From Adiantum capillus-veneris (lineage: Eukaryota; Streptophyta; Polypodiopsida; Polypodiales; Pteridaceae), in the NCBI GenBank assembly GCA_014529385.2, contig CM043952.1, positions 66,723,870 through 66,787,869 of the forward strand: a DNA stretch of 64,000 nt, read 5' to 3'. This document shows positions 46,938 through 58,450 of this stretch, piece after piece (the stretch's first letter is position 1; the number at the start of each line of letters is the position of its first letter). Both the position numbers and the translations under genes were made by a program. The notes beneath the pieces are model-generated. The model was given only the letters and a program-made list of their open reading frames with translations, searched no databases and was not told the origin of the DNA.

Positions 46938-49758
46938 CTTCAAAACAATGAAAGTAATGATGCAACAAGTTCTTGGATCTATTTTGGTGCGATTACGCAA
47001 AGGAGCAATGAAAACAACAAGAATGACTGCACAACAACTAGTGAATGACACGAACATTGAGAAGCTATTAAATTCACAAATGGGCTACCATGACTTTGAG
47101 TGCTTGCGATCATCACCAGACTACAAGATGAAGTTGAAAAAGAATCTCTTCGCCATGATACGTTAGCTAGGCTCTCCAACATTTTTCATAAAATTTTCAT
47201 TTGCTAAGCGTCAATGGCCACCCCTCATAGGCACACTAAAGAACATATCAGAAACAAGTAGAGCAACGGATGAAAACAAAAGCTTCATTTCTCAAACGCA
47301 TCGTGCGAGCTGATCCAATCACCACAGCTCGATATTATGTGCACCATTTCCTTGCAATGGAGAGCTTGCTATCCAAAGACAATGCTATTGTGCATTATAG
47401 ATTACTTCTTCGTGACAAAATTCCAAAGCCGTGGTAGCGAACACGACCATGGGCTCTTTGGACTGACAACGCACCCACTGTAGACAAAGACCCAGACAAT
47501 GTTATGACTAAATTCATAGACAAGTATATGTGAACGGAGAGTTCTATGCTCTCAATGCACCTCAAAGATTCACAAACACATCACCACCGGAAGACGTGCT
47601 ACAAAAAAGGCCAACAATGCCTGTTTGACATCCCACGCTACCCAATGCCCTGTACACTAGTCATTTTCCTGAAGATATCAAACAAGACAAAGTTCGTTAA
47701 AAAATGAAAAAAAAACACTGAACATATTAAACAAAGCCTCCATGCATAGCACAAGCACCTACATTGTTGTTTGACGAATGGCTGCACTCATTGGCAATAA
47801 CATTCCAACACTACGTCGAGGTGCTTGAAACAACATTTTCTGTCCACATGGTTGTGCTTAAACGGCATCCAGAAGACGCATACACAAACAACTTCAACCC
47901 CATTATAGCAAACTTATGAGATGCCAACACAGATATATTCAATTTATCATGAACGTACATGGGGAAACCAGTTATTGTACCTCATACATGACAAAGTTTG
48001 ATAATACACTCATAGAAGTAATCAAAACACAATTGGATGAATGCGTCACAATGCTGAAATAATGGATAGGTTTTGCAAATTGGAGAACACCATTCTAAAC
48101 AATCAACAAATTAGCGCTCAACAAGAAATATACATTGCCCTCTCTCTTGGGCTCTATATAGCTCCACACGTGAGTTCACTTTCATTAACACCAATGAACC
48201 CACAAACCGTGCTTTTCTGTTGAAAAGGAAATTCATGCTAGAGCAACTTGATCCGTCCAACAATGAAATATTTTTTGAAACCATGGTGGACAAGTACATG
48301 CAAAGACCAGCATCACTCCACAATGTTTGCTGGGTTGATTTCATTGCAAACTTCAAAAAAGAGAGAAATGCTTACAAACAATAAAAAAAGGCTAAAGTAA
48401 TTTTCTACGTTCATTACAACCCTATCAAGGACCCAATAAATTTCTACAGAGAGCAGTGCTTGCTATTCTATCCTTGGAACCAAAATGAGGACCAGCATTT
48501 GCAAATCACTCATCATGGAAGGATGTTTATGACAAAAACTTTGAAACTATTAAGGTAAACGAGGCCAAATTCATTAAGGAATCCATGCTTGATGAAACAA
48601 ACAACACACAAAAATTAATGACCCCAACAATGCAAGACTCTGCATGTGGCAATGACACCCATAGTGAGATTTTTGACATCGCCACCAACCTAAGGGTACA
48701 CACCACTCCAAGACATAAACAACCTTTCCAAGCATGTAAAATAATCACAATGCCTAATGAGGACTTCTTCAATGGTCTAACTATGCTTAACCCACAACAA
48801 GTACATATTTTCAATGATGTATTGCTGAAAAAATGCCTAAAACCAAACACGGCATTCCATGTCTTCTTGACCGGTGGTGCAAGAACATGCAAAACTTTCA
48901 CTCTGCTTCTACTCATCTTGGGCGGCTTACTATGCTTTTACAATCATAGAGCACCCCAAGACCTTGAAGCAAAAAAAGAGATGCTTTCAACATTGGGGGC
49001 ACCACGATACACTCGGCTCTACATTTTCCATTGGTACCGACCACAAACACAAGCCTATGTGCAAAAAATCTTGACAACTTAACATTGTAGTACAAACAAC
49101 TACAACTAGTCATCTTTGATGAGGCTTCCTTGATAGGGAGAAACCTATTGGCCCTTGATAATGCACGCTTGCGTTCTATAAAGTGATAACACAACAAACC
49201 ATTCGGCAGTTTGGACGTGCTCCTCTGCGGTGATTTATGCCAAGCCAGCCCTGTAAAAGATTCATGGATATTTAGCAAGAAAACTTCCATACTTGAAACA
49301 ATTGCACCCTCTTATTGGCACACATTTCCAAGCTGTGTTGAGCTCACAACTGCAGTGCGCAAAACTGACCCTCAATATGTCACCATTCTAAATAAAGTAC
49401 ATATGAACAAGCAATCAATTGAAGACATAGACTACCTAAATAGCAAATACCACCGTCTAATACCAAACACCCATTTGATTTTTCATTTGTTTTACTCAAA
49501 AAAAAACAAAGATGGCCACAAGCTTAGGATCTTCGATGAAATGGAAGGAGACCCACAAACTTTTACAGCAATAGACACACACTCATCATGCAGTAGGACA
49601 ATACAAATTCCCTCCGATCCCAGCTAACTACGGGACTCCATGCCAGGCTCAACCTCAAAACAAATATGGTTGTGGAGATATGTGCTAGCAACTTGAACAC
49701 TTTGGATGGGCTTTTCAATGATGCTGATGGTGTTTACAAGTGCGCTACCAACACACCA
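46938..49758 (+). pseudogene. Helentron RepHel, segment II (Rep and N-terminal helicase)
   Basis: Resumes the text cut at 15152. 46948-47166: QLVNDTNIEKLLNSQMGYHD and KLKKNLFAMIR, then the Rep region. At 47437-47450 an H-x-H pair (SEHDHG) marks the likely HUH nuclease site, just before a one-base shift. 47780-48500: Rep C-terminal region in broken frames (DAYTNNFNPIIANL, VIFYVHYNPIKDPINFYREQ, LFYPWNQNEDQHL). 48585-49082: PIF1-like helicase start, Walker A degenerated to GGARTCKTFT. 49110-49627: Walker B (LVIFDEASLIGRN) and motif III (LLCGDLCQASPV). The frame is interrupted at 49758 by element E. Confidence 0.85.
49754..49758. repeat. Target-site duplication CACCA of element E
   Basis: CACCA at 49754-49758 and 57277-57281, exactly at the outer ends of the two LTRs. 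Confidence 0.95.
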
Positions 49759-51348
49759 TGTCATAATAATCAATATCTAATTCTCCTAAATGATTTTCTC
49801 ATATTAAACTGATCATTTAATGTGGGGAAGTGCCAAGGGAGAAAAAGTTAGAATATTGGTTAAGTTAGCAGACCGGCCACAGTAGGGATCCAAAGGAGGG
49901 AAAATAGGGATCCAAAGGGGGGGCCATCTGCAAAAGAACCATGTGAAACAATGGGCTAAAAAGACCCTAAGGTTCAGCCCATTAAGACTTCCAAAATGCT
50001 AAGGTTCCAAAATTCAAAGGTTGTGTCCAAAGGTCAACCTTAGGGAAAATTGGATGCTTAGTGTGTGCCCAAAAAGTCTTTCTACATCCCTACATGGGAG
50101 GGGGCGAGCCCCAAAGCTAGGGGATGAGAGAGAAAGCCACACACACACACACAGGCTCCCTTTACACAAAGGGAATGAGGGACACATGTCAGCTCCCTAG
50201 GCCAGATGCCCACAAGGTGTGCCCAATTCCTATTGGAAGACCCTTGAAGTGGACCAATGAGAATTAGGCTAGAGTAAATCTAGTTTAATTAATTTAAAAA
50301 CATTTAATAAAAGAAACCAATAAGAATTAAGTGTCCTAGAAGACTATTGGGCAGTCTCCCAAGGGGTCCAATGAGCATTCAGGAGCCCCATGGCTTGCCT
50401 GATTCCTATTGGCCAGGAGGCAAAGGGGTCCAATGAGAGTTTAGTTTAATTATTTAATTATCTAAAGCTCTCACAAAAGGGGAAAGGGGGACACATGTCA
50501 GAAGGCTATCACTTATGCTGCTTAATCCCTATTGGCTTGACCTGGGGAGGTCCAATGAGGCAAAAGCCAGACTAATTTAGCAGCTAGGGCTCGCCCAAGA
50601 GAGGGGGGGGGCTGATTTTTGCTTGGCATGAACACACACACTCTCACACTTGACCATGTGTGAAGGGAAAATACTCTATCTCCTCCCAAGCTTTAATGGA
50701 GAGCTCATCACCTACTCCAAGCTTGTGAGATAGAAGCCTACATCAACACTCTCTTGGCATGTGGATGCAAATCCAACCAAGAGCCAAGCTTCAATGCATG
50801 CTCATCTTCTCTACCAAGCTAATTACTAAGCTAAGCTATGCTAATATGAGTGATTATGTGAGGAGATGTACTTCTTTCTCGTAAGATACTTCTTTTTCCT
50901 CTCAATCTACTCTCATACCCTGCTAGCTCTCACCATCTTCGAAGGTGTGTGAGGTCTTGGGTCTGAGAACGGGGATAATTCAAGTTGTGTTTGATTAAGT
51001 GTTTTGCTTGGTGTATGAAGCTTCCATCTTCATTGCACTAGCTAGTCTTGAAGGAACACAAAGAATTGTATTGTAAAATGTCTCTCTTGATGGGAGAAAC
51101 CATAATACAAAGCCTTTTGGAGGGGGGACCGGCTCCATGCAAATCCGGTCCTCAACTGTTGTCAATAGTTTAATTGCTCTCTCTTCTGAAAGTATTGTCG
51201 ATGCTATCTAACTAGGTGTTATGCTTTTTGTTGCTCTCTCCACCCAAGCACTCTTGTAATTCTCATTAGGAATCAACTCTAATGAAATTCCCACTATGTT
51301 CATGCTAAATTCCGCTACACATAAGATTTTAAGCCATTAAATGTTACA
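49759..51348 (+). repeat. 5' LTR of element E (1590 bp)
   Basis: Starts TGTCATAATAATC and ends AAATGTTACA. It has a (CA)n tract near 50140 and the same end sequences as the C family LTR. Confidence 0.93.
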
Positions 51349-51349
51349 T

Positions 51350-51361
51350 TGGTATCAGAGC
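51350..51361 (+). promoter_or_regulatory. Primer binding site of element E
   Basis: TGGTATCAGAGC, one base after the LTR: perfect plant initiator tRNA-Met PBS. The following 51362-51765 is untranslated leader. Confidence 0.93.
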
Positions 51362-51765
51362 TCAAGGTTTCTCTTTTCTTGCTCAAGAAGGGAGGTCCTC
51401 AAGCTAGCTACAAATGGTTGGTATTATTAATTGCCTGTGAGTAAGTAGAATAGGGATTTTTCAGCCTTTCAGTGCGCCTGCCTTTGTGCAGTTAACGGGG
51501 CATCACCGTCGAGAGCTATGGTCTTAATAGTGGAGTCCTACGGGGCTTGCCTACGGCTTAACCACTATTGAGCTATTAGAAGCTTGACAGGAGCCGGTGC
51601 TGTTTTGGTGTCGAAAGACCCTCTCTTCTATTCCTTGCAATTAATGGTATTCGAGCCGCGGGTTCAGTAGCTTGAGTGCTTTTTCTAAAGGGGTAAAGAG
51701 GAGTAGCAACTAGGGCTTGAAGTGCCAAAGTACACCTAAAAAGTTTACACCTAAAAGTTGTTAGA

Positions 51766-54700
51766 ATGGCTGACAATATTAAAGAGAGTGAAATTAATGT
51801 TGATAACTTTGATTTTGCTCATGAGCAAGCTACTAATGATGCTTCAATGCTTGTTAATTATCTTGTTTCTAGGCTTCAACAAGCCATGGGCAATCCATCT
51901 CTCCAAAGTGAAGTGCAACGGCAGCTCCGTGCTCACGGGATTCTCCAAGCTCATCACCATGACGAGAGAACACCTAGGAAGCCTCCTTGTGAGACTACCA
52001 AAAGAGGTCTCTCTCCGATTCGGGAAGAAGAAGAGAATCCATATGAAGGGCTCAAGAACTTACTTCTTGATGATGCATCTCCTTCCCAAAGGAGAACTCA
52101 AGAGCCTCCACCGAAGGAACGAGAAAGAAGCGAGTATCCCGCCACCTCGGCGGAGATGGCTCCACGAAGACGGAGGGCTAAACGCTCTCCATCACCACCA
52201 AAGCGGAGAAGACCATCACACTCTTCTCCACGCCATAATTCAAAGAGGGATGATAAAAAGCAAGAGAAGAAAAAGGCGAGAAAGAGGACACCCTCTTCTC
52301 CATCTTCTTCATCCTCTTCCTCTTATGAAAGCTATGGTGAAGACGACAAAGATCAAGACAAGAAAAAGGCGAGAAAGAGGTCACCCTCTTCTCCACCTTC
52401 TTCAAATTCTTCATCTTCTGAAGAAAGTGATGGTGCAACTTTTGAACCATCAAAAAGAAGAGGCCATAGAAAATCCTATGCCGCATGGAAGAGGTCGTCC
52501 AAGCTGAAGAAATTCAAAGAGGGAGGGAAGAGCATCTCTTTCCTTACCTATGATGGCACTTTCGGTGCTACAGACAAAGTTTTGGCCTTTATCCAGCAAT
52601 TCGATGCGGCGTTTGGAGATGAGGGCTTCACGGAGTCCTCTAAGCTACGCCATGTAGCTATGCACTTTCAAAAGTCCGCCAGACAATGGTGGTCTAGCCT
52701 ACGAGCCAACGGTGAAGCTCCACGAACATGGAAGGCTTTAAGAGCTTCCATTATGAAGCAGTTTTTGGCCACCGATGCCAAAGACAAAGTACTCACCGAA
52801 TGGCGAAGCTTAAAGCTCTCTCCCAATGAATCCATCCACAAATATGTAGACAAGTTTTGGGACCTACAACTCAAAGCCACTGTCTTCAAAAAGTTGGATT
52901 TTGGAGAGCAAAAGCAACAATTTTGTGCGGGCTTAACCGAAGAAATGGCGGAGTATGTCAACTCCCAAAGACCACGTACCATATCGGCGGTAATACACCA
53001 TACTATGGTGGCCTCGCGAATCAATTTCCAAACGGGGGGTAAAAGAAATAATAAGCCCCCGGAAAACAAGGGTTCCAATGAGCCTAAGGGGAAGGACAAT
53101 GTCCAAAAGTCTCCTAAGGGCAATTCCAACAAAGCTAAAGAGAAGGGAGTTTACAAAGGAAAAAATAAACTCTGTCCTGAAGAGCTTGAGCGTTATCGTA
53201 AAGATAACCGGTGTTTCAAGTGCGGCAAACAAGGGCATGCGTACCGCGCTTGTCCCCAAAAGAACAACCGCCCAGATCCTCCTAGAGTTTCTTTGGTTGA
53301 AATCCAAGAGGAGGAGATTCACCAAACTCACCACAAAGGATCTCCTCTATGCCATGCTTGGGGAAAGGTAAGAGAACATGATGCTTTTATTCTCTTTGAC
53401 CCTGGTTCTACTCACAATTTCATATCTATGGAGTTAGCCACCAAGCTAGGCATACAATCCTACGAGATGGGAGATATCCTACCCGCAGACAGTGCCTTCA
53501 AGGGGCAAGAAGCTTCAGTCACTCCCTTAATCGGGAAATTGAGGCTTCATGTCCAAGGCTATGTGGACAAAGAGGACATCTTTATCTCTCCTCTCAAGCA
53601 TGAGGATGTAATCCTAGGGGCACCGTGGTTTGACCGTCTGGCTGCCCATGTTAAATTTCCTGAAAGGAGAATCTCCTTTAAGTTCAGGGAAAAGGACATG
53701 TATATAGATGCTAGGGAGATGGGTAACACCATCCCCATTGTACATACACCAGCTTTCAACAAGTCAATAAAGAGCTCTATTTCCGTGTACATGATTTTTG
53801 TTAAAGATTCTCAAAATGAACCTAATGCTTTAGCAAAAGAAAATAAAAGCAACCAAAAGGAATTAGAGTTATCCAATTTTCTCAAGGGGTTTCAAGATGT
53901 CTTTATTGACGACATCCCTTGTGAGCTACCTCCTAAACGAGGTAATGACGACCATGCAATTGAACTTCTTCTAGGAAGTTCACCGCCTAACAAACCTCCT
54001 TATAGAGTTTCTCAAGCTCAACAAGAGGAGATTATGCGGCAAGTGCATGAGTTAATTGAGAAGGGCATGGTTAGGCCTAGCTCATCTCCATTTTTCTCAC
54101 CTGTGCTATTAGTGCAAAAGAAAGACGGCACATATCGTATGTGTGTCGACTATAGAGCACTAAATAGGATCACTATCAAGAATAGGTTTCCCGTTCCACG
54201 GGTAGAAGACCTATTTGATAAGCTACAAGGATCGACCTACTTCAGTAGGATTGACCTAAAAAGTGGCTATCATCAAATAAGGATAGTTGATCAAGACATT
54301 GTAAAGACCGCATTTCGTACTACATTTGGTCTTTACGAATACATTGTCATGCCTTTTGGCTTGACTAATGCACCAGCCACATTTAACCGCTTGATGGAGA
54401 AGCTGTTCAGACCTCATCGAACCTTCACTGGAGTGTTCTTTGATGATATTATCATCTACTCTAATTCATTAGAGGAACACAAGCAACACCTCCAGGTAAT
54501 ATTTCAAGTTTTAAGAGAGAATAAACTTTATGTTAATCGAAAGAAAAGTGAATTTTTCTTGCAAGAGATTCAATATTTAGGTCACATTATCTCTCAAGAT
54601 GGAATCCAAATGGATCCATCCAAGTTAGAGGTAATAAAAGGATGGCCTAAACCAAGGAATCTTCATGAACTAAGAAGCTTTATAGGTATGTGTGCATACT

Positions 54701-55680
54701 ATAGACGCTTCATAGAAAAGTTCTCACAAATTGCGGGACCATTACATGACCTAACAAAGAAAAATGTTAGGTATACGTGGTCTGCTAAGGAGAACAATGC
54801 TTTCGAAAAGCTTAAAGAAAAGCTTATCTCTCAACCTGTGCTTACACTACCGGATCTCTCAAAACCATTTGAGGTCCAATGTGATGCTTGTGGTGATTGC
54901 CTTGGGGCTGTTTTGCTCCAAGAAGGGCACGCCATAGGCTATGAGAGTCGAAGGCTCGACCCTGTTGAGCAAGCTCTAGGCATATACGAAAAAGAACTCC
55001 TTGCAGTTCTACATGCCTTAGACTCATGGAAGCACTATTTATTGGGGACTCCTTTCATTCTGCGAACGGATCACCAAAGTCTTAAGTACTTCATGACGCA
55101 GACCAAGCTCTCCGACAAACAAATGAGGTGGGCAAATTTCCTTTCGCAATTTCATTTTCATATTGCTCACATTGCTGGCAAGCATAATCAAGTAGCCGAT
55201 GCACTCTCAAGACGACCGAGAGTGAATGCGGTTTCCATAGCAACTCACAATGATCTATCTTTAATGATAGATGAGTATGCTATTGATCCCGATTTTAGAG
55301 ATGTGATTTCAGCCCTTGCATTAGGGAAGAAAGAAGAACCATTTACTTTACAAGATGGTTATCTTCTCTATGGCAATAGACTATGCGTTACTAACTCACT
55401 ACGTGAGAAAGTAATGTATGAATCTCATGCTCCCCCATATGCGGGGCATAGAGGGATTCAGTCTACCCTCAAGGGAATTGAAACATATTTCTATTGGCCT
55501 ACCATGAAAGTGAACATACATGAGTATGTTTCCAAATGTGTGGTATGTCAAAAGACAAAATTTGATAGAGGGAAGCAACTTGGATTGCTTCAACCCTTGC
55601 CAATCCCTAATTCACCGTGGGAGAGCATATCCATGGATTTTATCTTTGGATTACCTAAGTCTATTTCAAGAGAGAGGTAA
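51766..55680 (+). CDS. Element E gag-protease-RT-RNase H-(partial integrase) polyprotein, 1304 codons
   Basis: Start ATG at 51766 (MADNIKESEINVDNFDFAHE). Residues 1-250: gag N-terminus with an RS-like Ser/Arg/Lys region at about 128-238 that contains a duplicated KKKARKR(T/S)PSSP unit. Gag core at about 260-400; CCHC knuckle CFKCGKQGHAYRAC at about 482. Protease DPGSTHNFIS at about 544. RT at about 700-960 with KKDGTYRMCVDYRALN and the catalytic FFDDIIIYS near 890. RNase H from about 1035 (VQCDACGDCLGAVL, RTDHQSLKYFMTQ). Integrase zinc site at about 1220-1265 (ESHAPPYAGHRG, CVVCQKTK). It ends at SMDFIFGLPKS plus a few codons (SRER), so only the first core Asp remains. No internal stop, unlike C. 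Confidence 0.93.
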   Translation: MADNIKESEINVDNFDFAHEQATNDASMLVNYLVSRLQQAMGNPSLQSEVQRQLRAHGILQAHHHDERTPRKPPCETTKRGLSPIREEEENPYEGLKNLLLDDASPSQRRTQEPPPKERERSEYPATSAEMAPRRRRAKRSPSPPKRRRPSHSSPRHNSKRDDKKQEKKKARKRTPSSPSSSSSSSYESYGEDDKDQDKKKARKRSPSSPPSSNSSSSEESDGATFEPSKRRGHRKSYAAWKRSSKLKKFKEGGKSISFLTYDGTFGATDKVLAFIQQFDAAFGDEGFTESSKLRHVAMHFQKSARQWWSSLRANGEAPRTWKALRASIMKQFLATDAKDKVLTEWRSLKLSPNESIHKYVDKFWDLQLKATVFKKLDFGEQKQQFCAGLTEEMAEYVNSQRPRTISAVIHHTMVASRINFQTGGKRNNKPPENKGSNEPKGKDNVQKSPKGNSNKAKEKGVYKGKNKLCPEELERYRKDNRCFKCGKQGHAYRACPQKNNRPDPPRVSLVEIQEEEIHQTHHKGSPLCHAWGKVREHDAFILFDPGSTHNFISMELATKLGIQSYEMGDILPADSAFKGQEASVTPLIGKLRLHVQGYVDKEDIFISPLKHEDVILGAPWFDRLAAHVKFPERRISFKFREKDMYIDAREMGNTIPIVHTPAFNKSIKSSISVYMIFVKDSQNEPNALAKENKSNQKELELSNFLKGFQDVFIDDIPCELPPKRGNDDHAIELLLGSSPPNKPPYRVSQAQQEEIMRQVHELIEKGMVRPSSSPFFSPVLLVQKKDGTYRMCVDYRALNRITIKNRFPVPRVEDLFDKLQGSTYFSRIDLKSGYHQIRIVDQDIVKTAFRTTFGLYEYIVMPFGLTNAPATFNRLMEKLFRPHRTFTGVFFDDIIIYSNSLEEHKQHLQVIFQVLRENKLYVNRKKSEFFLQEIQYLGHIISQDGIQMDPSKLEVIKGWPKPRNLHELRSFIGMCAYYRRFIEKFSQIAGPLHDLTKKNVRYTWSAKENNAFEKLKEKLISQPVLTLPDLSKPFEVQCDACGDCLGAVLLQEGHAIGYESRRLDPVEQALGIYEKELLAVLHALDSWKHYLLGTPFILRTDHQSLKYFMTQTKLSDKQMRWANFLSQFHFHIAHIAGKHNQVADALSRRPRVNAVSIATHNDLSLMIDEYAIDPDFRDVISALALGKKEEPFTLQDGYLLYGNRLCVTNSLREKVMYESHAPPYAGHRGIQSTLKGIETYFYWPTMKVNIHEYVSKCVVCQKTKFDRGKQLGLLQPLPIPNSPWESISMDFIFGLPKSISRER

Positions 55681-57276
55681 TGTCATAATAATCAATATCT
55701 AATTCTCCTAAATGATTTTCTCATATTAAACTGATCATTTAATGTGGGGAAGTGCCAAGGGAGAAAAAGTTAGAATATTGGTTAAGTTAGCAGACCGGCC
55801 ACAGTAGGGATCCAAAGGAGGGAAAATAGGGATCCAAAGGGGGGGCCATCTGCAAAAGAACCATGTGAAACAATGGGCTAAAAAGACCCTAAGGCTCAAC
55901 CCATTAAGACTTCCAAAATGCTAAGGTTCCAAAATTCAAAGGTTGTGTCCAAAGGTCAACCTTAGGGAAAATTGGATGCTTAGTGTGTGCCCAAAAAGTC
56001 TTTCTACATCCCTACATGGGAGGGGGCGAGCCCCAAAGCTAGGGGATGAGAGAGAAAGCCACACACACACACACAGGCTCCCTTTACACAAAGGGAATGA
56101 GGGACACATGTCAGCTCCCTAGGCCAGATGCCCACAAGGTGTGCCCAATTCCTATTGGAAGACCCTTGAAGTGGACCAATGAGAATTAGGCTAGAGTAAA
56201 TCTAGTTTAATTAATTTAAAAACATTTAATAAAAGAAAACAATAAGAATTAAGTGTCCTAGAAGACTATTGGGCAGTCTCCCAAGGGGTCCAATGAGCAT
56301 TCAGGAGCCCCATGGCTTGCCTGATTCCTATTGGCCAGGAGGCAAAGGGGTCCAATGAGAGTTTAGTTTAATTATTTAATTATCTAAAGCTCTCACAAAA
56401 GGGGAAAGGGGGACACATGTCAGAAGGCTATCACTTATGCTGCTTAATCCCTATTGGCTTGACCTGGGGAGGTCCAATGAGGCAAAAGCCAGACTAATTT
56501 AGCAGCTAGGGCTCGCCCAAGAGAGGGGGGGGGCTGATTTTTGCTTGGCATGAACACACACACTCTCACACTTGACCATGTGTGAAGGGAAAATACTCTA
56601 TCTCCTCCCAAGCTTTAATGGAGAGCTCATCACCTACTCCAAGCTTGTGAGATAGAAGCCTACATCAACACTCTCTTGGCATGTGGATGCAAATCCACAA
56701 CCAACCAAGAGCCAAGCTTCAATGCATGCTCATCTTCTCTACCAAGCTAATTACTAAGCTAAGCTATGCTAATATGAGTGATTATGTGAGGAGATGTACT
56801 TCTTTCTCGTAAGATACTTCTTTTTCCTCTCAATCTACTCTCATACCCTGCTAGCTCTCACCATCTTCGAAGGTGTGTGAGGTCTTGGGTCTGAGAACGG
56901 GGATAATTCAAGTTGTGTTTGATTAAGTGTTTTGCTTGGTGTATGAAGCTTCCATCTTCATTGCACTAGCTAGTCTTGAAGGAACACAAAGAATTGTATT
57001 GTAAAATGTCTCTCTTGATGGGAGAAACCATAATACAAAGCCTTTTGGAGGGGGGACCGGCTCCATGCAAATCCGGTCCTCAACTGTTGTCAATAGTTTA
57101 ATTGCTCTCTCTTTTGAAAGTATTGTCGATGCTATCTAACTAGGTGTTATGCTTTTTGTTGCTCTCTCCACCCAAGCACTCTTGTAATTCTCATTAGGAA
57201 TCAACTCTAATGAAATGCCCACTATGTTCATGCTAAATTCCGCTACACATAAGATTTTAGGCCATTAAATGTTACA
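55681..57276 (+). repeat. 3' LTR of element E (1596 bp)
   Basis: Starts immediately after the TAA of the ORF; the preceding CAAGAGAGAGG may be the purine tract. Ends GTTACA before CACCA. Confidence 0.93.
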
Positions 57277-57281
57277 CACCA

Positions 57282-58450
57282 ACCCACCAAGTGCTTTGGG
57301 TCTCAGTTCAACAACCCTGAAATAGGCAAAAGGAAGCATTATGAAAACAAACCTCTATACTCAAAGTACACCATCTCAAAAAATGGACACCAATTGAGAG
57401 AATAACACCGGAATTCCAAATTGAAAAATCCTCAAATAACACGATATCAAGGACTCAATTCCCACTTCAAGGAGCCTCCGCACTAACTATACATAGGTCA
57501 CAGGGGCTGACACTCAATATGTTTGCTTTTAGTCCATCAAACATTAAGATGCACGGACTGACATACACAACCCTCTCGCGTATAAAAGACCCAAACAACC
57601 TGTACCTTCTAGAGAAATTACATCCTAGCCACATAAAGGTGGACAACGTACATGGTCTTGGAAGAAATTTCTCACCTCCAGAAGGATGCACAATGGATTT
57701 GTTTGCAACAAATATTTGACCACCCAAACCCACCATCTATTCTTATTCAGTCTCTCAATGTAGTCTCCTTCCATAAACACCACAATCAGCTTTCCCATAG
57801 CTCAAACATACTAGCATCCACTGTGATCTTCTTGCAAGAAACAAAGTTATAAAACAAAACAAATTTGTCTCTTAACAACTTCAACCATTTGCAATCAAAT
57901 CAGTGCAAAGGCATCTCCCTTCTACAGAGGAAAAATATTGCATCTCATTCATTGCACATCCACGCCAACCCAGCTATAGAAATCATCTACACAACACTTC
58001 AACTATTTCCAACACTCACCATAAGAATATTCTCATTGTATAGACCACCCTCATCTCCACTGACAACCTTATACGATGAGCTGAACTCCATCCTAAAACA
58101 ACAAGATCTCAACATCCCCATCCTCATTCTAGGAGATCGATTTCAACATTGATGCAAGTACAAAAAATTATAACTACATGAAACTAAAAAACATTATGTC
58201 ACCCTACCAACTGACACAACTTATCACGCATCCAACCACCATCTACGGGTCAACAATCGATCAAATTTGGATGACAGAGACTATCACACTGAATACATTG
58301 GAAGGAACTACCTCTACTGGTCAGATTACTCATCCACTTTCATAATCCTCTAAATCAGTCCCTTCCAATTCCACGAGTTCGCAGGTCATTGTGAGTTCTC
58401 ACCTTGTTTTTTCATGGGAATCTCACAGAGATATTACTGTATGGAAAAGG
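57282..58450 (+). pseudogene. Helentron RepHel, segment III (C-terminal helicase and AP-endonuclease-like domain)
   Basis: Resumes the helicase after element E (TNPPSALGLS region). About 57460-57720 carries the PIF1 C-terminal motifs: GASALTIHRSQGLTLNMFAF and TYTTLSRIKDPNNLYLL. From 57740 an endonuclease/exonuclease/phosphatase-like domain follows: SLNVVSFHKHHNQL, VIFLQETKL, LYRPPSSPLTTLYDELN, ILILGD and, near 58320, a YWSD-like block. A helicase joined to such an endonuclease is the mark of Helentrons. Stops at about 57718, 57851 and 58150 and a shift near 58300 disable it. The 3' terminus of the element was not found. Confidence 0.8.

Larger units (their letters stand above)
49759..57276 (+). 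mobile_element. Element E: young, internally deleted Ty3/gypsy with intact ORF
   Basis: 5' LTR 49759-51348, PBS, one ORF 51766-55680, then the 3' LTR 55681-57276. Perfect CACCA target duplication. LTRs differ at about 8 positions plus one 6-bp indel (about 0.5%). The ORF runs from gag to just inside the integrase core and stops right at the 3' LTR, so most of integrase and the region up to the purine tract are deleted. It split the Helentron helicase. It could be copied only with integrase supplied by a relative. Confidence 0.93.
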
